Below are positions 19,397-28,865 of a stretch of DNA of 64,000 bases, in pieces. The DNA comes from Acidobacteriota bacterium (GTDB taxonomy: Bacteria; Acidobacteriota; Terriglobia; Bryobacterales; UBA6623). Numbering within the stretch: position 1 is the first letter of the stretch; every line of letters begins with the position of its first letter. The stretch lies in NCBI GenBank assembly GCA_016125275.1, contig WGMB01000008.1, positions 1-64,000 on the forward strand, written 5' to 3'. The position numbers and the translations under genes were made by a program. A model generated the notes under the pieces. That model worked only from the letters and a program-made list of their open reading frames with translations. It was not told the origin of the DNA and made no database searches.

Positions 19397-21538
19397 ATGC
19401 GGCCCCTCTGCTATTTCCTCCTCCTCGGCCTCGCCGTCGCCTTCCCGGCCGCGGCGCAGCAGCGCCTGTTCACCGAGCAGGACGGCCTGCTCTCGATTGA
19501 AGCGGAGAACTTCGCCAGCCGCGGCGTTTCCACCTTCAACCAGTTTCAGCAGATCCACACCTGGGAGCTGATGCTCGAGTTTCCCGAGCCGATCAACACG
19601 GGCGCCAGCGGCACGGGCTGGATGGAGGCTCTGCCCGACGAGCGCGGGGAAAACGGCGTGGGTCCCGGCGTTCCCGAGGAGACCCAGGGCGCCCGGTTGG
19701 ACTACAAGATCTGGATCAACACCCCCGGCGTCTATTACATCTGGGTGCGCGGCCGCTCCAAGGGCAGCGAGTCCAACGGGCTGCATGTCGGGCTCGACGG
19801 CGTGCTCGGCGGCGGCCAGGCCATCTCCGGCTTCTACCCCCAGAACCATTGGTCCTGGGAGAACGCCCGCCGCTCCGGCACCCGCGCGATGATCGACATC
19901 CGCGTGCCCGGCCCCTACACGCTCAACGTCTGGGAGCGGGACGACGGCTTCAAGCTCGACAAGATCGTCCTCTGGCAGGACCCCGACGTGATCCCGTCCG
20001 GCACGGGCCCCGACGAGAGCGCCACCAACCAGGGGACGCTGGTGATCTCGCCGGCCTCCCTGCCCGACGGCATGGAGCGCGAGCCCTATGAGCAGGCCTT
20101 TACCTCTCCCAACGCCAGCGGGCCGTTGAGCTGGACCGTCGAGGGCTCTCTGCCGCAGGGGCTCAGCCTGGACGCCTCCACCGGCGTGCTCAGCGGAACG
20201 CCCGTTCAGCGCGGCCAGTACGCCTTCGTGGTGAAGGTGGCCGACAGCCGCGGTGAGCGCGGCGGGCGCAACTATCAGCTCCAGATCGTGGGCGCGCCGC
20301 TCCAGATCCTCTCCACCTCGCCCGCTCCGCCGGCCACGCTCGGCCAACCGTACTCGTTCCAGATCGAGGTGATCGGCGGGGAGCCGCCCTACATCTGGTT
20401 CCAGCTCCGGTCGTATCCGCCGGGACTGAGCCTGGACAGCTCGACGGGCGTCGTCTCCGGCGTACCGATCCAGCCGGGCCGCTTCACCTTCGCGGTGCTG
20501 GTCAACGACTCGAAGAAAGGCTTCACAGACCGCACGTTCGATCTGGTCGTGGTGGGCGAGCCGTTGACGATCACTACGCCCGGCCGGCTTCCGGCCGCCG
20601 CCGTGGGCGAGCCCTACAGCGTGCAGCTCACGGCCGCCGGCGGCGCGGAGCCCTATGCCTGGAGCGCCGTGTCAGAGCTTCCCGAAGGCTTCGCACTGAG
20701 CCCCGCCGGGCTGCTGACCGGAACCGCCACGACCGCGGCTGAGGCGGCCATCCGACTGGCGGTCTCCGACGCCGGCGCGGGCCGGGCGGAGCAGGACTTC
20801 GTGCTGCCGATCCGGGCGCCGTTCGTCAGCGTGACCGCCGCGGGCTTTGGCGAAGGGCCGGTCGCGCCGGACTCCATCGTCAGCGGCTTCGGCGTGGAGC
20901 TCGCGCCCGCCGTCGCGCAGGCGACCGAGCAGCCGCTGCCCACGGTCTTGCTGGGACGCCGCGTGGACGTGATCGACAGCGCGGGAACGCGCCGGCCGGC
21001 GTCGCTGTTCTTCGTCTCGCCGCAGCAGATCAACTACCTGCTGCCGCCCTTCATGGAAACCGGCCCGGCGACGATCGAGGTGCTCGACGAAGACGGCCTG
21101 GCGGTCTCCAGCGGTTCGGTGACCATCCAGCGCGTGGCTCCTTCGCTGTTCGAGTCCACTGCCGACGGCGTGGCGGCCGGCTACGCCATCCGCGTCACGG
21201 CCGACGGCGAACAGGTCGTCGAACAGCTCGTGCAGGCCCTGCCCGACGGCTCCCTGACGGCCCTGCCGCTGGCCCCCCTGGGCGAGGGCGAGCAGCGCTA
21301 TCTGGTCGTCTTCGGAACCGGGCTGCGCGCCTGGGTGGCCGAGCCGACGGCGACGCTCGGCGGCGTCGAGGTTCCGGTGTTGGCGGCGCAGGCCCAAGGA
21401 GAGTTCGCCGGCCTGGACCAGGTAAACCTCGGCCCGTTGCCGGCCATGGACGCCGGTCCGGCGACGCTTTTGCTGCGGTTCCCGGAAGGAGACGCGCAGC
21501 CGGTAACGGTGCATTTCGGCGCGCAGCCCCAGCCTTAA
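19397..21538 (+). CDS. secreted multi-domain protein: sugar-binding-like domain, Ig-like repeats, TIGR03437 C-terminal domain
   Basis: 713 aa. Signal peptide at 1-21. Residues about 25-200 resemble a carbohydrate-binding beta-sandwich (GVYYIWVRGRSKGSESNG...). Three putative-Ig (He_PIG) repeats follow, each with the 'LPxGLSLDxSTGVxSGTP' core (two in full, the third LPEGFALSPAGLLTGT). From about 475 to the end is the domain first described from Solibacter (IVSGFGVELA...PQQINYLLP...QVNLGPLP), a marker for Bryobacterales-like Acidobacteriota. Probably surface-located and adhesive or polysaccharide-binding. A TAGCCT -10-like hexamer ends 12 nt before the ATG. Confidence 0.88.
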   Translation: MRPLCYFLLLGLAVAFPAAAQQRLFTEQDGLLSIEAENFASRGVSTFNQFQQIHTWELMLEFPEPINTGASGTGWMEALPDERGENGVGPGVPEETQGARLDYKIWINTPGVYYIWVRGRSKGSESNGLHVGLDGVLGGGQAISGFYPQNHWSWENARRSGTRAMIDIRVPGPYTLNVWERDDGFKLDKIVLWQDPDVIPSGTGPDESATNQGTLVISPASLPDGMEREPYEQAFTSPNASGPLSWTVEGSLPQGLSLDASTGVLSGTPVQRGQYAFVVKVADSRGERGGRNYQLQIVGAPLQILSTSPAPPATLGQPYSFQIEVIGGEPPYIWFQLRSYPPGLSLDSSTGVVSGVPIQPGRFTFAVLVNDSKKGFTDRTFDLVVVGEPLTITTPGRLPAAAVGEPYSVQLTAAGGAEPYAWSAVSELPEGFALSPAGLLTGTATTAAEAAIRLAVSDAGAGRAEQDFVLPIRAPFVSVTAAGFGEGPVAPDSIVSGFGVELAPAVAQATEQPLPTVLLGRRVDVIDSAGTRRPASLFFVSPQQINYLLPPFMETGPATIEVLDEDGLAVSSGSVTIQRVAPSLFESTADGVAAGYAIRVTADGEQVVEQLVQALPDGSLTALPLAPLGEGEQRYLVVFGTGLRAWVAEPTATLGGVEVPVLAAQAQGEFAGLDQVNLGPLPAMDAGPATLLLRFPEGDAQPVTVHFGAQPQP

Positions 21539-21591
21539 CATGGCCGTAACCTAACTTACAGAGCGCGTTGATACCCTGGGCGCAGGCGCCC

Positions 21592-22203
21592 ATGAACTTT
21601 CTGCCCCGTGACGCGCACTTCTTCGAGCTGTTCCGGCGCCAGGGCGGACTGATCGAGCAGGCGGCTTCGCTCACCTGCGCCGCCTTCGCCCGCGACGAAC
21701 CGGACTGGGACGCCGTCACGCAGCAGGTAGCGGCGCTGGAAAGCGACGGCGACAAGACCACGCACGCCACGCTCGTCCGCCTCAACGAGACCTTCATCAC
21801 GCCGTTCGACCCCGAGGACATCCACGAGCTGGCCGTGCGGCTCGACGATGTGCTCGACGCCTTCGACGGCCTCGTCCAGCGCTGCCGGATCTTCGGCCTC
21901 GGCCGCCCGACCGAGGCCATGCGCAAGCTCACCGCCCTGCTCCAGGGCGCCGCCCAGGCCTGCCGACAGACCCTGGAGGCGCTGGATGAGAACGGCGAGC
22001 CGGAGGCTCTGGCGCGCATGCGGCAGGCCGAGGTGGAAGCCGACGGAGTGGTCCGGCAGGCTCTCTACGAGCTGTTTCGGCAGCAGATCGACGCCGTGGA
22101 GCTGCTCAAGCGGCACGACGTCTACGAGCGCCTCGAAGCCCTGGCCGACCGCCTCGCCGAGGTCTCGCATCAGCTCGAAGAGATTCGCCTGAAGAACGCC
22201 TGA
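21592..22203 (+). CDS. DUF47 / PhoU-like Pit accessory protein
   Basis: 203 aa, all-helical. It opens with the family N-terminus MNFLPRDAHFFELFRRQ and shows the PhoU-like acidic helix pattern (ETFITPFDPEDIHELAVRLDD). DUF47 proteins are regulatory partners of Pit-type phosphate transporters. The ATG at 21592 is preferred over the in-frame TTG at 21568 because the conserved motif starts there. It ends 17 bp before the pit gene, so the two are co-transcribed. Confidence 0.92.
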   Translation: MNFLPRDAHFFELFRRQGGLIEQAASLTCAAFARDEPDWDAVTQQVAALESDGDKTTHATLVRLNETFITPFDPEDIHELAVRLDDVLDAFDGLVQRCRIFGLGRPTEAMRKLTALLQGAAQACRQTLEALDENGEPEALARMRQAEVEADGVVRQALYELFRQQIDAVELLKRHDVYERLEALADRLAEVSHQLEEIRLKNA

Positions 22204-22220
22204 AGCGCCTCGGACGAGCC

Positions 22221-23243
22221 ATGCACGAGCTGACGCTGGTCATCATCATCGTTCTGTTTGCGTTGACGTTCGACTTCTTGAACGGCTTCAACGACGCCGC
22301 CAACTCCATCGCCACCATCGTCGCCACGCGGGTGCTCACGCCGTTCCAAGCGGTCTGCTGGGCGGCCTTCTTCAACTTCGTTTCGGCCTTCGGCTTCGGC
22401 ACCGCCGTGGCCAAGACCATCGCCGGCGGCATGGTGCAGCCGGAGTACGTGACGCAGATGGTGATTCTGACCGGGCTGGTGGGTGCGATCTTCTGGACCT
22501 ACTTGGCGTCGCACCTGGGGCTGCCGATCAGCGCCTCGCACGCCCTCATCGGCGGCTACGGCGGCGCGGCGGTCTGCAAGGCCGGTCTGGCGCTGGGCTG
22601 GTCGCAGGCGCTGGGCATTCTGACCGCCCGCAACTGGCTGCTGATGATCGCCTTCATCTTCATCGCGCCGATCCTGGGGATGCTGGGCGGCGGGCTGCTG
22701 ATGATCGCCACCACCTGGGGCTTCCGCTCGCAGTCGCCGCAGCGCATGGACAAGATGTTCCGCGGGATGCAACTGCTCTCCTCGGCGGTGTTCAGCTTTT
22801 CGCACGGCACCAACGACGCCCAGAAGACGATGGGGATCATCGTGGGCGCGTTGTTCGCGGGCGGCTTCGTCGAGACGCTGGAGGTGCCGATCTGGGTGAT
22901 CCTGGCGGCCCACACGGCAATCGCACTGGGGACTCTCTCCGGCGGCTGGAAGGTGATCCGCACGATGGGCCACCGGCTGACGCGGCTCAACCCTCTGGGC
23001 GGCTTCTGCGCCGAGACCGGCGGCGCGGCCACGGTGCTGTTTGCCGCCAGCCTCGGCGTACCGGCTTCCACCACCCACACCATTGCGGGAGCGATCGCGG
23101 GCGTCGGGACGGTCAAACGCATCCGGGCCGTGCGCTGGCACAAGGCCCGCGAGATCGTTTGGGCCTGGGTGATCACGCTGCCGACGACGATCGCCGTCGG
23201 CGCAACCGCCTACCTGCTGGCGCACTGGGCGGGCCTGGAATAG
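22221..23243 (+). CDS. pit: low-affinity inorganic phosphate transporter (Pit/PHO4 family)
   Basis: 340 aa, about 10 transmembrane helices. Both inverted PHO4 signatures are present: GFNDAANSIATIVATRVL near residue 22 and FSHGTNDAQKTMGIIVG near 193. It carries metal-phosphate/H+ symport across the inner membrane. It is coupled with the upstream DUF47 gene. With the PhoD lipoprotein 3.4 kb away it suggests attention to phosphate supply, although no Pho box was identified. Confidence 0.95.
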   Translation: MHELTLVIIIVLFALTFDFLNGFNDAANSIATIVATRVLTPFQAVCWAAFFNFVSAFGFGTAVAKTIAGGMVQPEYVTQMVILTGLVGAIFWTYLASHLGLPISASHALIGGYGGAAVCKAGLALGWSQALGILTARNWLLMIAFIFIAPILGMLGGGLLMIATTWGFRSQSPQRMDKMFRGMQLLSSAVFSFSHGTNDAQKTMGIIVGALFAGGFVETLEVPIWVILAAHTAIALGTLSGGWKVIRTMGHRLTRLNPLGGFCAETGGAATVLFAASLGVPASTTHTIAGAIAGVGTVKRIRAVRWHKAREIVWAWVITLPTTIAVGATAYLLAHWAGLE

Positions 23244-23253
23244 GCCGCCGGTC

Positions 23254-23652
23254 TCAGGCCTCGAGCGCGACCGAGCGAATCGGCGAGGTCATCACGCTCA
23301 CCCGGCTGGGGTCCACGAACTGCAGACGCATGCCCGGGGCCAAGTAGCATTCCGGGATGCGGCTGTCGAGCCAGTGCGTGCCGTGCAGGCGCACCTTCAC
23401 CGGCTGCGGGCAGTAGCGCGGGTGGCCGCTGATTTCGGCCTGCCCGTTGCCCAAATAGCGGATCAGGTAGTTGTGGTTGGCGGTCTCGACGCGGACCGAG
23501 CGCCCCGGCTGCAAGGCCGACACGAAAACGCCGCCGGCGTCATCGGCCGCGGCGTCTCCCAAGTTGTGGCCCATCAGGGCGCCGTCCCGTTCGGACCCGC
23601 TGACGGCAGTGACCCCCGCCAAGCCGACGACAACGCGAGTTGTGGCTTCCAT
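23254..23652 (-). CDS. conserved-looking hypothetical protein
   Basis: 132 aa from the ATG at 23652; an in-frame GTG at 23658 adds two residues. No family is recognised with confidence. The C-terminal half has a compact pattern: YLIRYLGNGQAEISGHPRYC, then a CPQPVKVRLHGTHW stretch and MRLQFVDPSRVSVMTSPIR, suggesting a small beta-rich domain. No signal peptide or membrane segment. It converges with pit (10 bp between stops) and lies downstream of the AI-2E fragment. Confidence 0.6.
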   Translation of the reverse strand: MEATTRVVVGLAGVTAVSGSERDGALMGHNLGDAAADDAGGVFVSALQPGRSVRVETANHNYLIRYLGNGQAEISGHPRYCPQPVKVRLHGTHWLDSRIPECYLAPGMRLQFVDPSRVSVMTSPIRSVALEA

Positions 23653-23681
23653 CCCCACGATTCTCCGGCATCATCATACAC

Positions 23682-24203
23682 TCATGCAGCGGGTTCGTCC
23701 TGGTTTCGGGCGAAACGCCACACCAGCAGCGTGATGGCGGCGACCGGCGCGGCCAGAAAGGCGCCCAACGGTCCGAAGAAGATCGCCCCGGCCAGCACCA
23801 GCACGAAAACCAGCGCCGGGTGCAGCTTGAGGCGGCGGCCGACGATCGTCGGGGTCAGGTAGAAAGCCTCCAGCGCCTGCCCAACGGCCATCACCGCCAG
23901 CAGCCGCACGACGGCCCAGTGGTCGCCGCCGGCCAGCACGGTCAGCAGCGCCCCGCCCACCGCTCCCACCAGAAAACCCAGGTACGGAATCAGGGTCAGC
24001 GCGCCGACGAGCAGCCCGGAAGCCCACCACAGCGGAACGTCCGCCAAGGCGAAGCCGGCCAAGTGGAAGCCCGTCAGGATCAGCGAGATCAAGACCTGCC
24101 CCCGCAGGAAATGGAAGATCGTGGACGCAGCGTCGCGCAGCAGGATCGGGAAGGAGCGCCGCCGGGGCGTCAAGGGGGCGATGTCCGCCATACGCCCCCT
24201 CAT
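23682..24203 (-). CDS. AI-2E family transporter, C-terminal half only
   Basis: 173 aa from the ATG at 24203 (a second ATG at 24191 gives 169). It matches the C-terminal half of AI-2E/UPF0118 permeases: FLRGQVLISLILTGFHLAG, LIPYLGFLVGAVGGALL, EAFYLTPTIVGRRLKLHPAL and GPLGAFLAAPVAAITLL. Full members are about 340-380 aa with 7-8 helices; about 170 N-terminal residues are missing. The 22 bp between this ATG and the ADOP stop codon leave no room for them, and the frame upstream is only antisense shadow. It may be a decayed remnant or a stand-alone half. Any transport role is doubtful. Confidence 0.75.
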   Translation of the reverse strand: MRGRMADIAPLTPRRRSFPILLRDAASTIFHFLRGQVLISLILTGFHLAGFALADVPLWWASGLLVGALTLIPYLGFLVGAVGGALLTVLAGGDHWAVVRLLAVMAVGQALEAFYLTPTIVGRRLKLHPALVFVLVLAGAIFFGPLGAFLAAPVAAITLLVWRFARNQDEPAA

Positions 24204-24225
24204 GATAGGGCTCGCAGCGCCTGAG

Positions 24226-26730
24226 CTACTCGAACCGCAGCGCCTGCATGGGCTCCGTACGAGCCGCGCGGCGGGCCGGGCCGTAGCCGGCGAGCCAAGC
24301 AACGGCGCCCAACAACACCGTCGCAGCCAGCAGCGTGGTGGGGTCGTAGGGCTGAATGCCGTAAAGCTGCGACTCCACCAAGCGAGCGGCGCCAAACGCC
24401 GTCGGCAGCGCGAAGACGGCGGCCACGGCGAACAGGCGCAGCGCTTCGCCCGCCACCAGCCGGCGAACCTGCCAGGGCTCGGCCCCCAGCGCCAACCGGA
24501 GCCCGATCTCCTTGGTCCGTCGCGTGACGCTGTAGGAGAGGACGCCATAGAGACCCACGGCGCACAACCCGGCCGCCGTCAGGCCAAAGGCCGCAGCCAG
24601 AAAAGCGATCAGGCGCTCGGTCGACAGAGACTGCGCCAACTGCACCGTCATTGGCCGCATATCGAAGATGGGAACCAGTGGATCGAGCTCGCGCATGATC
24701 TGGCGGACCCCGGCCGCCACCCGCACCGGATCGCCTCCCGACGTCCGTACGAAGACCTCCGCCAAATTCGCGAACGAGGCCTGATCGTAGGGAACGAACA
24801 TCTGCCGTGGGATGTCATCGCGAACGCCTTCGTAGCGCACGTCGGGAATCACGCCGACGATCTCGATGGGGGGATCGTCATCGCCGCCCAGGCGAAAGAT
24901 GCGCCCGATGGCCGAGCGATCCTGGAAGAAGTACTTAGCGAACTTCTCGTTGACGATAGCGACCGACATTTTCTCACCTCGGTCGGCGTTGTTGAAGTCG
25001 CGGCCTTCCACGACGGGGATCCCCAGCGCTCCGAAGTACCCGGGCGAGACGGCGTTGAAGTGGATGTTGAGACTCTCGCCGTCTTTAGCCTCGTAGCCGG
25101 CGACCTTGACGTTGTTGTCCCACTCGTTGCCCGACAGCACGCGGACCAGAGCCACTCCCACCTCTTCCACTGCGGGCAATGCGCCGAGCCGGCTCCTTAG
25201 CTCGCGCACCAGAGCCTGCTGCCGCTCGGCGGTGTAGCCGTTTTGCGCCGGCTCGATGCCGAACACCAAATTGGGCTCCACGTCGAAGCCCGGGTCGAGG
25301 TTCTGGAGATTGAGGAGGGTATGAGCGAACAGGCCGGCCCCGGCCAGTAACACCAAGGACAGGAAAACCTGTGCGCCCACAAGCACCTTCCGCACGCTGA
25401 AGTTGCCGCCGGCGATCGAGCCGCCCTGGCTCTTGAGCGTTTCGGCCGGCTGTACGCGAAGCGCTTGCAGGCCCGGCGCCAAGCCGAACAACACGGCCGT
25501 GACCGCGGCGACGCCGATCGTGAAGGCCAGCACCCGCAGGTCCGGTTCGGCCTGAATCTGCACACCGTCGGCCCCGTTGGGCAGCATCAACAGCAGAAAT
25601 CGCGTGGTCCACTGCGCCAGCAGCAGGCCGGCGGCCGCGGCCCCGCCGGCGATCATCAGGCTCTCCAGCAGCAACTGCCGCAGCAGGCGGCCGCGGCCCA
25701 CGCCCAGGGCCAGACGCACGGCGATCTCCCGCTGGCGCGCGGCGCCACGGGCAATCAGCAGATTCGCGACGTTGGCGCACGCGATCGCCAGCAACAGCCC
25801 GCTCATACCGAGCATCAGCCACAACGGCGTCTCCAACTTGTCCCGCACGTTGCGCGGCCCCTGGAAACCTGGCATGACCACCAGCGTCGCCTTGCGGAAC
25901 TGCTCCCGTCCGAACTCCGACATGTCCTGGCGCCCCGGGTCCTGCAACTCCGCCTCGACCAGCCGCGCGAACACTGGCGCAAGAGCGGCTTCGGCCTTCT
26001 CGAGCGTCATGCCGGGCCGCAGGCGGCCGAAGACGTTGATCCAGCGGCTCACCCGCGTCGTCAGGTTATAGCTGCTTTGCCAGCCCGACGACAGCGCCGG
26101 CTTCATCTTGCTGGGCGCAAACACGTCGGCCGCGCTCTGGAACGTCATGCCGCGAAAGCCTCGGGCGGCCACGCCGATGATCTCGAACTCACGGTTGTCG
26201 ACCTGGATCTTCTCGCCCAGCACGTCCCGCCGGCCGCCGAAGCGCTCTTGCCAGAAGTCGTAGCCCAGCACGGCCACCGGGTGACCGTCGGCATGCACGT
26301 CGTCGTCCGGGCCGATGGTGCGGCCCAGCGCGGCGCCCACGCCGAGAGCTTGAAAGTAGTTGCCCGTCACCATCTCGAGCGAGATGCGGACGGTTTCGCC
26401 GCCGTGGCCGAAGCTCGCCGGCCAGTTGTAGCGCGCGAAGACTTCCTCGAAGACGTCGCCGGTCTGGGCCTTGAGGTCTTCGTAGAGCGGATAGGTCCAG
26501 GCGGCCGAGCCGGTGTTGGAGCAGCACCACGAGCCCTCCCAGCGCAGTTGCGCCAGCCGGCGTGGCTCCTTGACGGGCAGAGGCCGCAGCACGACCTGGT
26601 CCAGGAGAGTGAACATCGACGTGGCCGCGCCCACGCCCACCGCGAGCGTCAGCACGGCCACGGCCGCAAAGCCGGGGGCCTTGGCGATCGAGCGAGCGGC
26701 GTAGCGCAAGTCCTGGACCAGGCCGCCCAT
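24226..26730 (-). CDS. ADOP-type ABC transporter permease (MacB/FtsX duplicated)
   Basis: 834 aa. It begins DLRYAARSIAKAPGFAAVAV, the standard opening of the Acidobacterial duplicated orphan permeases. It contains two MacB_PCD periplasmic domains and two FtsX membrane domains: helices near 20-40, 310-470 (LLLAIACANVANLLIARGAA) and the C-terminal part (AGLCAVGLYGVLSYSVTRRT). It is a mechanotransmission-type efflux permease. Although many ADOPs are orphan, this one directly abuts its ATPase gene (0 bp between stop and start) and follows a membrane-fusion gene, giving a complete MacAB-like set. Confidence 0.93.
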   Translation of the reverse strand: MGGLVQDLRYAARSIAKAPGFAAVAVLTLAVGVGAATSMFTLLDQVVLRPLPVKEPRRLAQLRWEGSWCCSNTGSAAWTYPLYEDLKAQTGDVFEEVFARYNWPASFGHGGETVRISLEMVTGNYFQALGVGAALGRTIGPDDDVHADGHPVAVLGYDFWQERFGGRRDVLGEKIQVDNREFEIIGVAARGFRGMTFQSAADVFAPSKMKPALSSGWQSSYNLTTRVSRWINVFGRLRPGMTLEKAEAALAPVFARLVEAELQDPGRQDMSEFGREQFRKATLVVMPGFQGPRNVRDKLETPLWLMLGMSGLLLAIACANVANLLIARGAARQREIAVRLALGVGRGRLLRQLLLESLMIAGGAAAAGLLLAQWTTRFLLLMLPNGADGVQIQAEPDLRVLAFTIGVAAVTAVLFGLAPGLQALRVQPAETLKSQGGSIAGGNFSVRKVLVGAQVFLSLVLLAGAGLFAHTLLNLQNLDPGFDVEPNLVFGIEPAQNGYTAERQQALVRELRSRLGALPAVEEVGVALVRVLSGNEWDNNVKVAGYEAKDGESLNIHFNAVSPGYFGALGIPVVEGRDFNNADRGEKMSVAIVNEKFAKYFFQDRSAIGRIFRLGGDDDPPIEIVGVIPDVRYEGVRDDIPRQMFVPYDQASFANLAEVFVRTSGGDPVRVAAGVRQIMRELDPLVPIFDMRPMTVQLAQSLSTERLIAFLAAAFGLTAAGLCAVGLYGVLSYSVTRRTKEIGLRLALGAEPWQVRRLVAGEALRLFAVAAVFALPTAFGAARLVESQLYGIQPYDPTTLLAATVLLGAVAWLAGYGPARRAARTEPMQALRFE

Positions 26731-27444
<714 letters not shown>

Positions 27445-27472
27445 CTCATCTCCCTTTCGCGCGCGCATTCCC

Positions 27473-28726
27473 CTATCGCAGCCGGATGCGCTCGTAGGCG
27501 CTCCAGTCCGACATATCCGAGAGGATCACTCGGTCCCCTTCTTGTAAACCCTCGCGAACCTCGATGTCCTGAATCGAGGCGGCGCCCAAGCGCACCGGCA
27601 CGCGCACGGCCGTCTCGCCGCCAGGCTCCAGCCGGAACAGGCTGATGAGACTTTCGGGCTGGCCGGAGACCGGGCGTCCAATCTGCAACGTCTCCTCCAG
27701 GCGCTCGAGCTCGATGGCGCCGTCCACGGTCAGATCGGGCCGGGCCCCGGGAGGAAGATCTCCCAAGAGACGCACGTCGACCTTGACCGTCGCGTTCTCG
27801 ACCGCCGGGTCGATACGCGACACCACGCCTTCGATCACGCCGTTGCGGGTGTCGATGCGGGCGGACTGGCCGATCAGCACGTCCTTGGCCTGCGTCTCCG
27901 GCACGCGCAGCTCGGCCTTCAGCCGCCGCGGATCGGAGACCCGCGCCAGGGCCGCACCCGGCGCCACCTGCTGGCCGGCTTCGACGTCGAGGCTCTGCAA
28001 CACGCCGCGAATGCCGGCGCGCACTTCCAACTTGGTCACCTGCGACCGCCGCAGGTTCAGCATCGAGCGCGCCTGATCGATCAAGGCTTCCTGCGCCGCT
28101 AATTGCGCCTTCTTGGAGCTCTCGCGCACGGCCACGCGATCGCGCTCGAGGCCCAGCCGGATCTTGAGCTGCTCGGCGGCCACGCGGGACTTCATCACCG
28201 TCAACGAGTCGATCAGCCCGTTCTCCTGCAACTGCCGGTCGGCGTCGTACTGGGCTTGCGCTTGGAGCTGTTCGGATTCCACCTGGGCGGCGAGCGTCGC
28301 CTGGTCCAGGCGCTGCGTTTCGAGGGTGGCTTCGAGGGCGCCGTACTGCGCCTCGGCGGCGCGCAGCGCGGACTCGGCGTCGAGCGCCTGTTGTTCGAGC
28401 TGCGGATTGCTCAGCAGCAGCAGCACGGTGTCAGGCTCGACCGGCGTGCCCGGCAGGGCCAGGCGGCGCTCCACGCGGCCTTCCACCACGGCCGGAATCA
28501 GCACGATCTCTTCGGGGATGAGCGAGCCCAGGCCGCGCACCTGACGGATCAGCGGCCCCCTCTCGACCTCGTCGATGAAGACGCTGGCGCGCTCCACAGC
28601 CGGCGCAGCCGGCTCCAGGCGGCTGACGCCGTAGGCGAAGGCCGTCAGCGCGACGGCCGTGACGACGCCGATCAGCAGACGGCGACGGAAACGATTGCGG
28701 GCGAAGTCTTGGCGAACGATATCCAC
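27473..28726 (-). CDS. HlyD/MacA-family periplasmic membrane-fusion protein
   Basis: 417 aa from the GTG at 28726 (M-DIVRQDFARNRFRRRLL), which is the usual start in acidobacterial relatives and places the sigma-54 promoter just upstream. A longer frame to 28846 would swallow that promoter. One membrane anchor (about 17-33) is followed by a lipoyl half-motif, a long alpha-helical hairpin (about 100-240: QQALDAESALRAAEAQYGAL), the second lipoyl half and beta-barrel domains. It bridges the ABC permease to an outer-membrane TolC; a TolC-like gene is at 55965. Confidence 0.9.
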   Translation of the reverse strand: MDIVRQDFARNRFRRRLLIGVVTAVALTAFAYGVSRLEPAAPAVERASVFIDEVERGPLIRQVRGLGSLIPEEIVLIPAVVEGRVERRLALPGTPVEPDTVLLLLSNPQLEQQALDAESALRAAEAQYGALEATLETQRLDQATLAAQVESEQLQAQAQYDADRQLQENGLIDSLTVMKSRVAAEQLKIRLGLERDRVAVRESSKKAQLAAQEALIDQARSMLNLRRSQVTKLEVRAGIRGVLQSLDVEAGQQVAPGAALARVSDPRRLKAELRVPETQAKDVLIGQSARIDTRNGVIEGVVSRIDPAVENATVKVDVRLLGDLPPGARPDLTVDGAIELERLEETLQIGRPVSGQPESLISLFRLEPGGETAVRVPVRLGAASIQDIEVREGLQEGDRVILSDMSDWSAYERIRLR

Positions 28727-28746
28727 GGTAGGTTTGCAACGAACGT

Positions 28747-28765
28747 TAGCAGGCGGAGCGCCAAA
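28747..28765 (-). promoter_or_regulatory. candidate sigma-54 (-24/-12) promoter of the efflux operon
   Basis: On the minus strand TTTGGCGCTCCGCCTGCTA has GG (28762-28761) and GC (28750-28749) exactly 10 nt apart, close to the TTGGCAC-N5-TTGCW consensus. The start would be near 28737, about 11 nt before the HlyD GTG. The operon is preceded by a kinase and a sigma-54-type activator. Confidence 0.65.
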
Positions 28766-28822
28766 CCGAGCCGGTCTTGATAGCAAACGTTTTATCCGCA
28801 GGAATGTTCCCTGAACCGTCCG

Positions 28823-28854
28823 GTCCTGGGACGGGCCGCATCCCACTATTGGGA
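28823..28854 (-). promoter_or_regulatory. candidate enhancer sites (UAS) for the NtrC-type regulator
   Basis: Two inverted repeats share TCCCA/TGGGA-type half-sites: TCCCA-CTAT-TGGGA (28841-28854) and GTCC-TG-GGAC (28823-28832). They sit about 86-117 bp upstream of the predicted sigma-54 start, the normal distance for enhancer-binding proteins, in the gap between the kinase stop and the HlyD start. Confidence 0.5.
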
Positions 28855-28865
28855 CGCCCAGCGGG

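Noticed and set aside
23682-24203. Quorum-sensing (AI-2) export function from the family name
   Set aside because: The family name is historical, many members transport other things, and this copy is half-length.
28727-28846. Longer N-terminus for the HlyD protein starting at GTG 28846
   Set aside because: It adds 40 residues unlike the family and overlaps a good sigma-54 promoter and enhancer palindromes.
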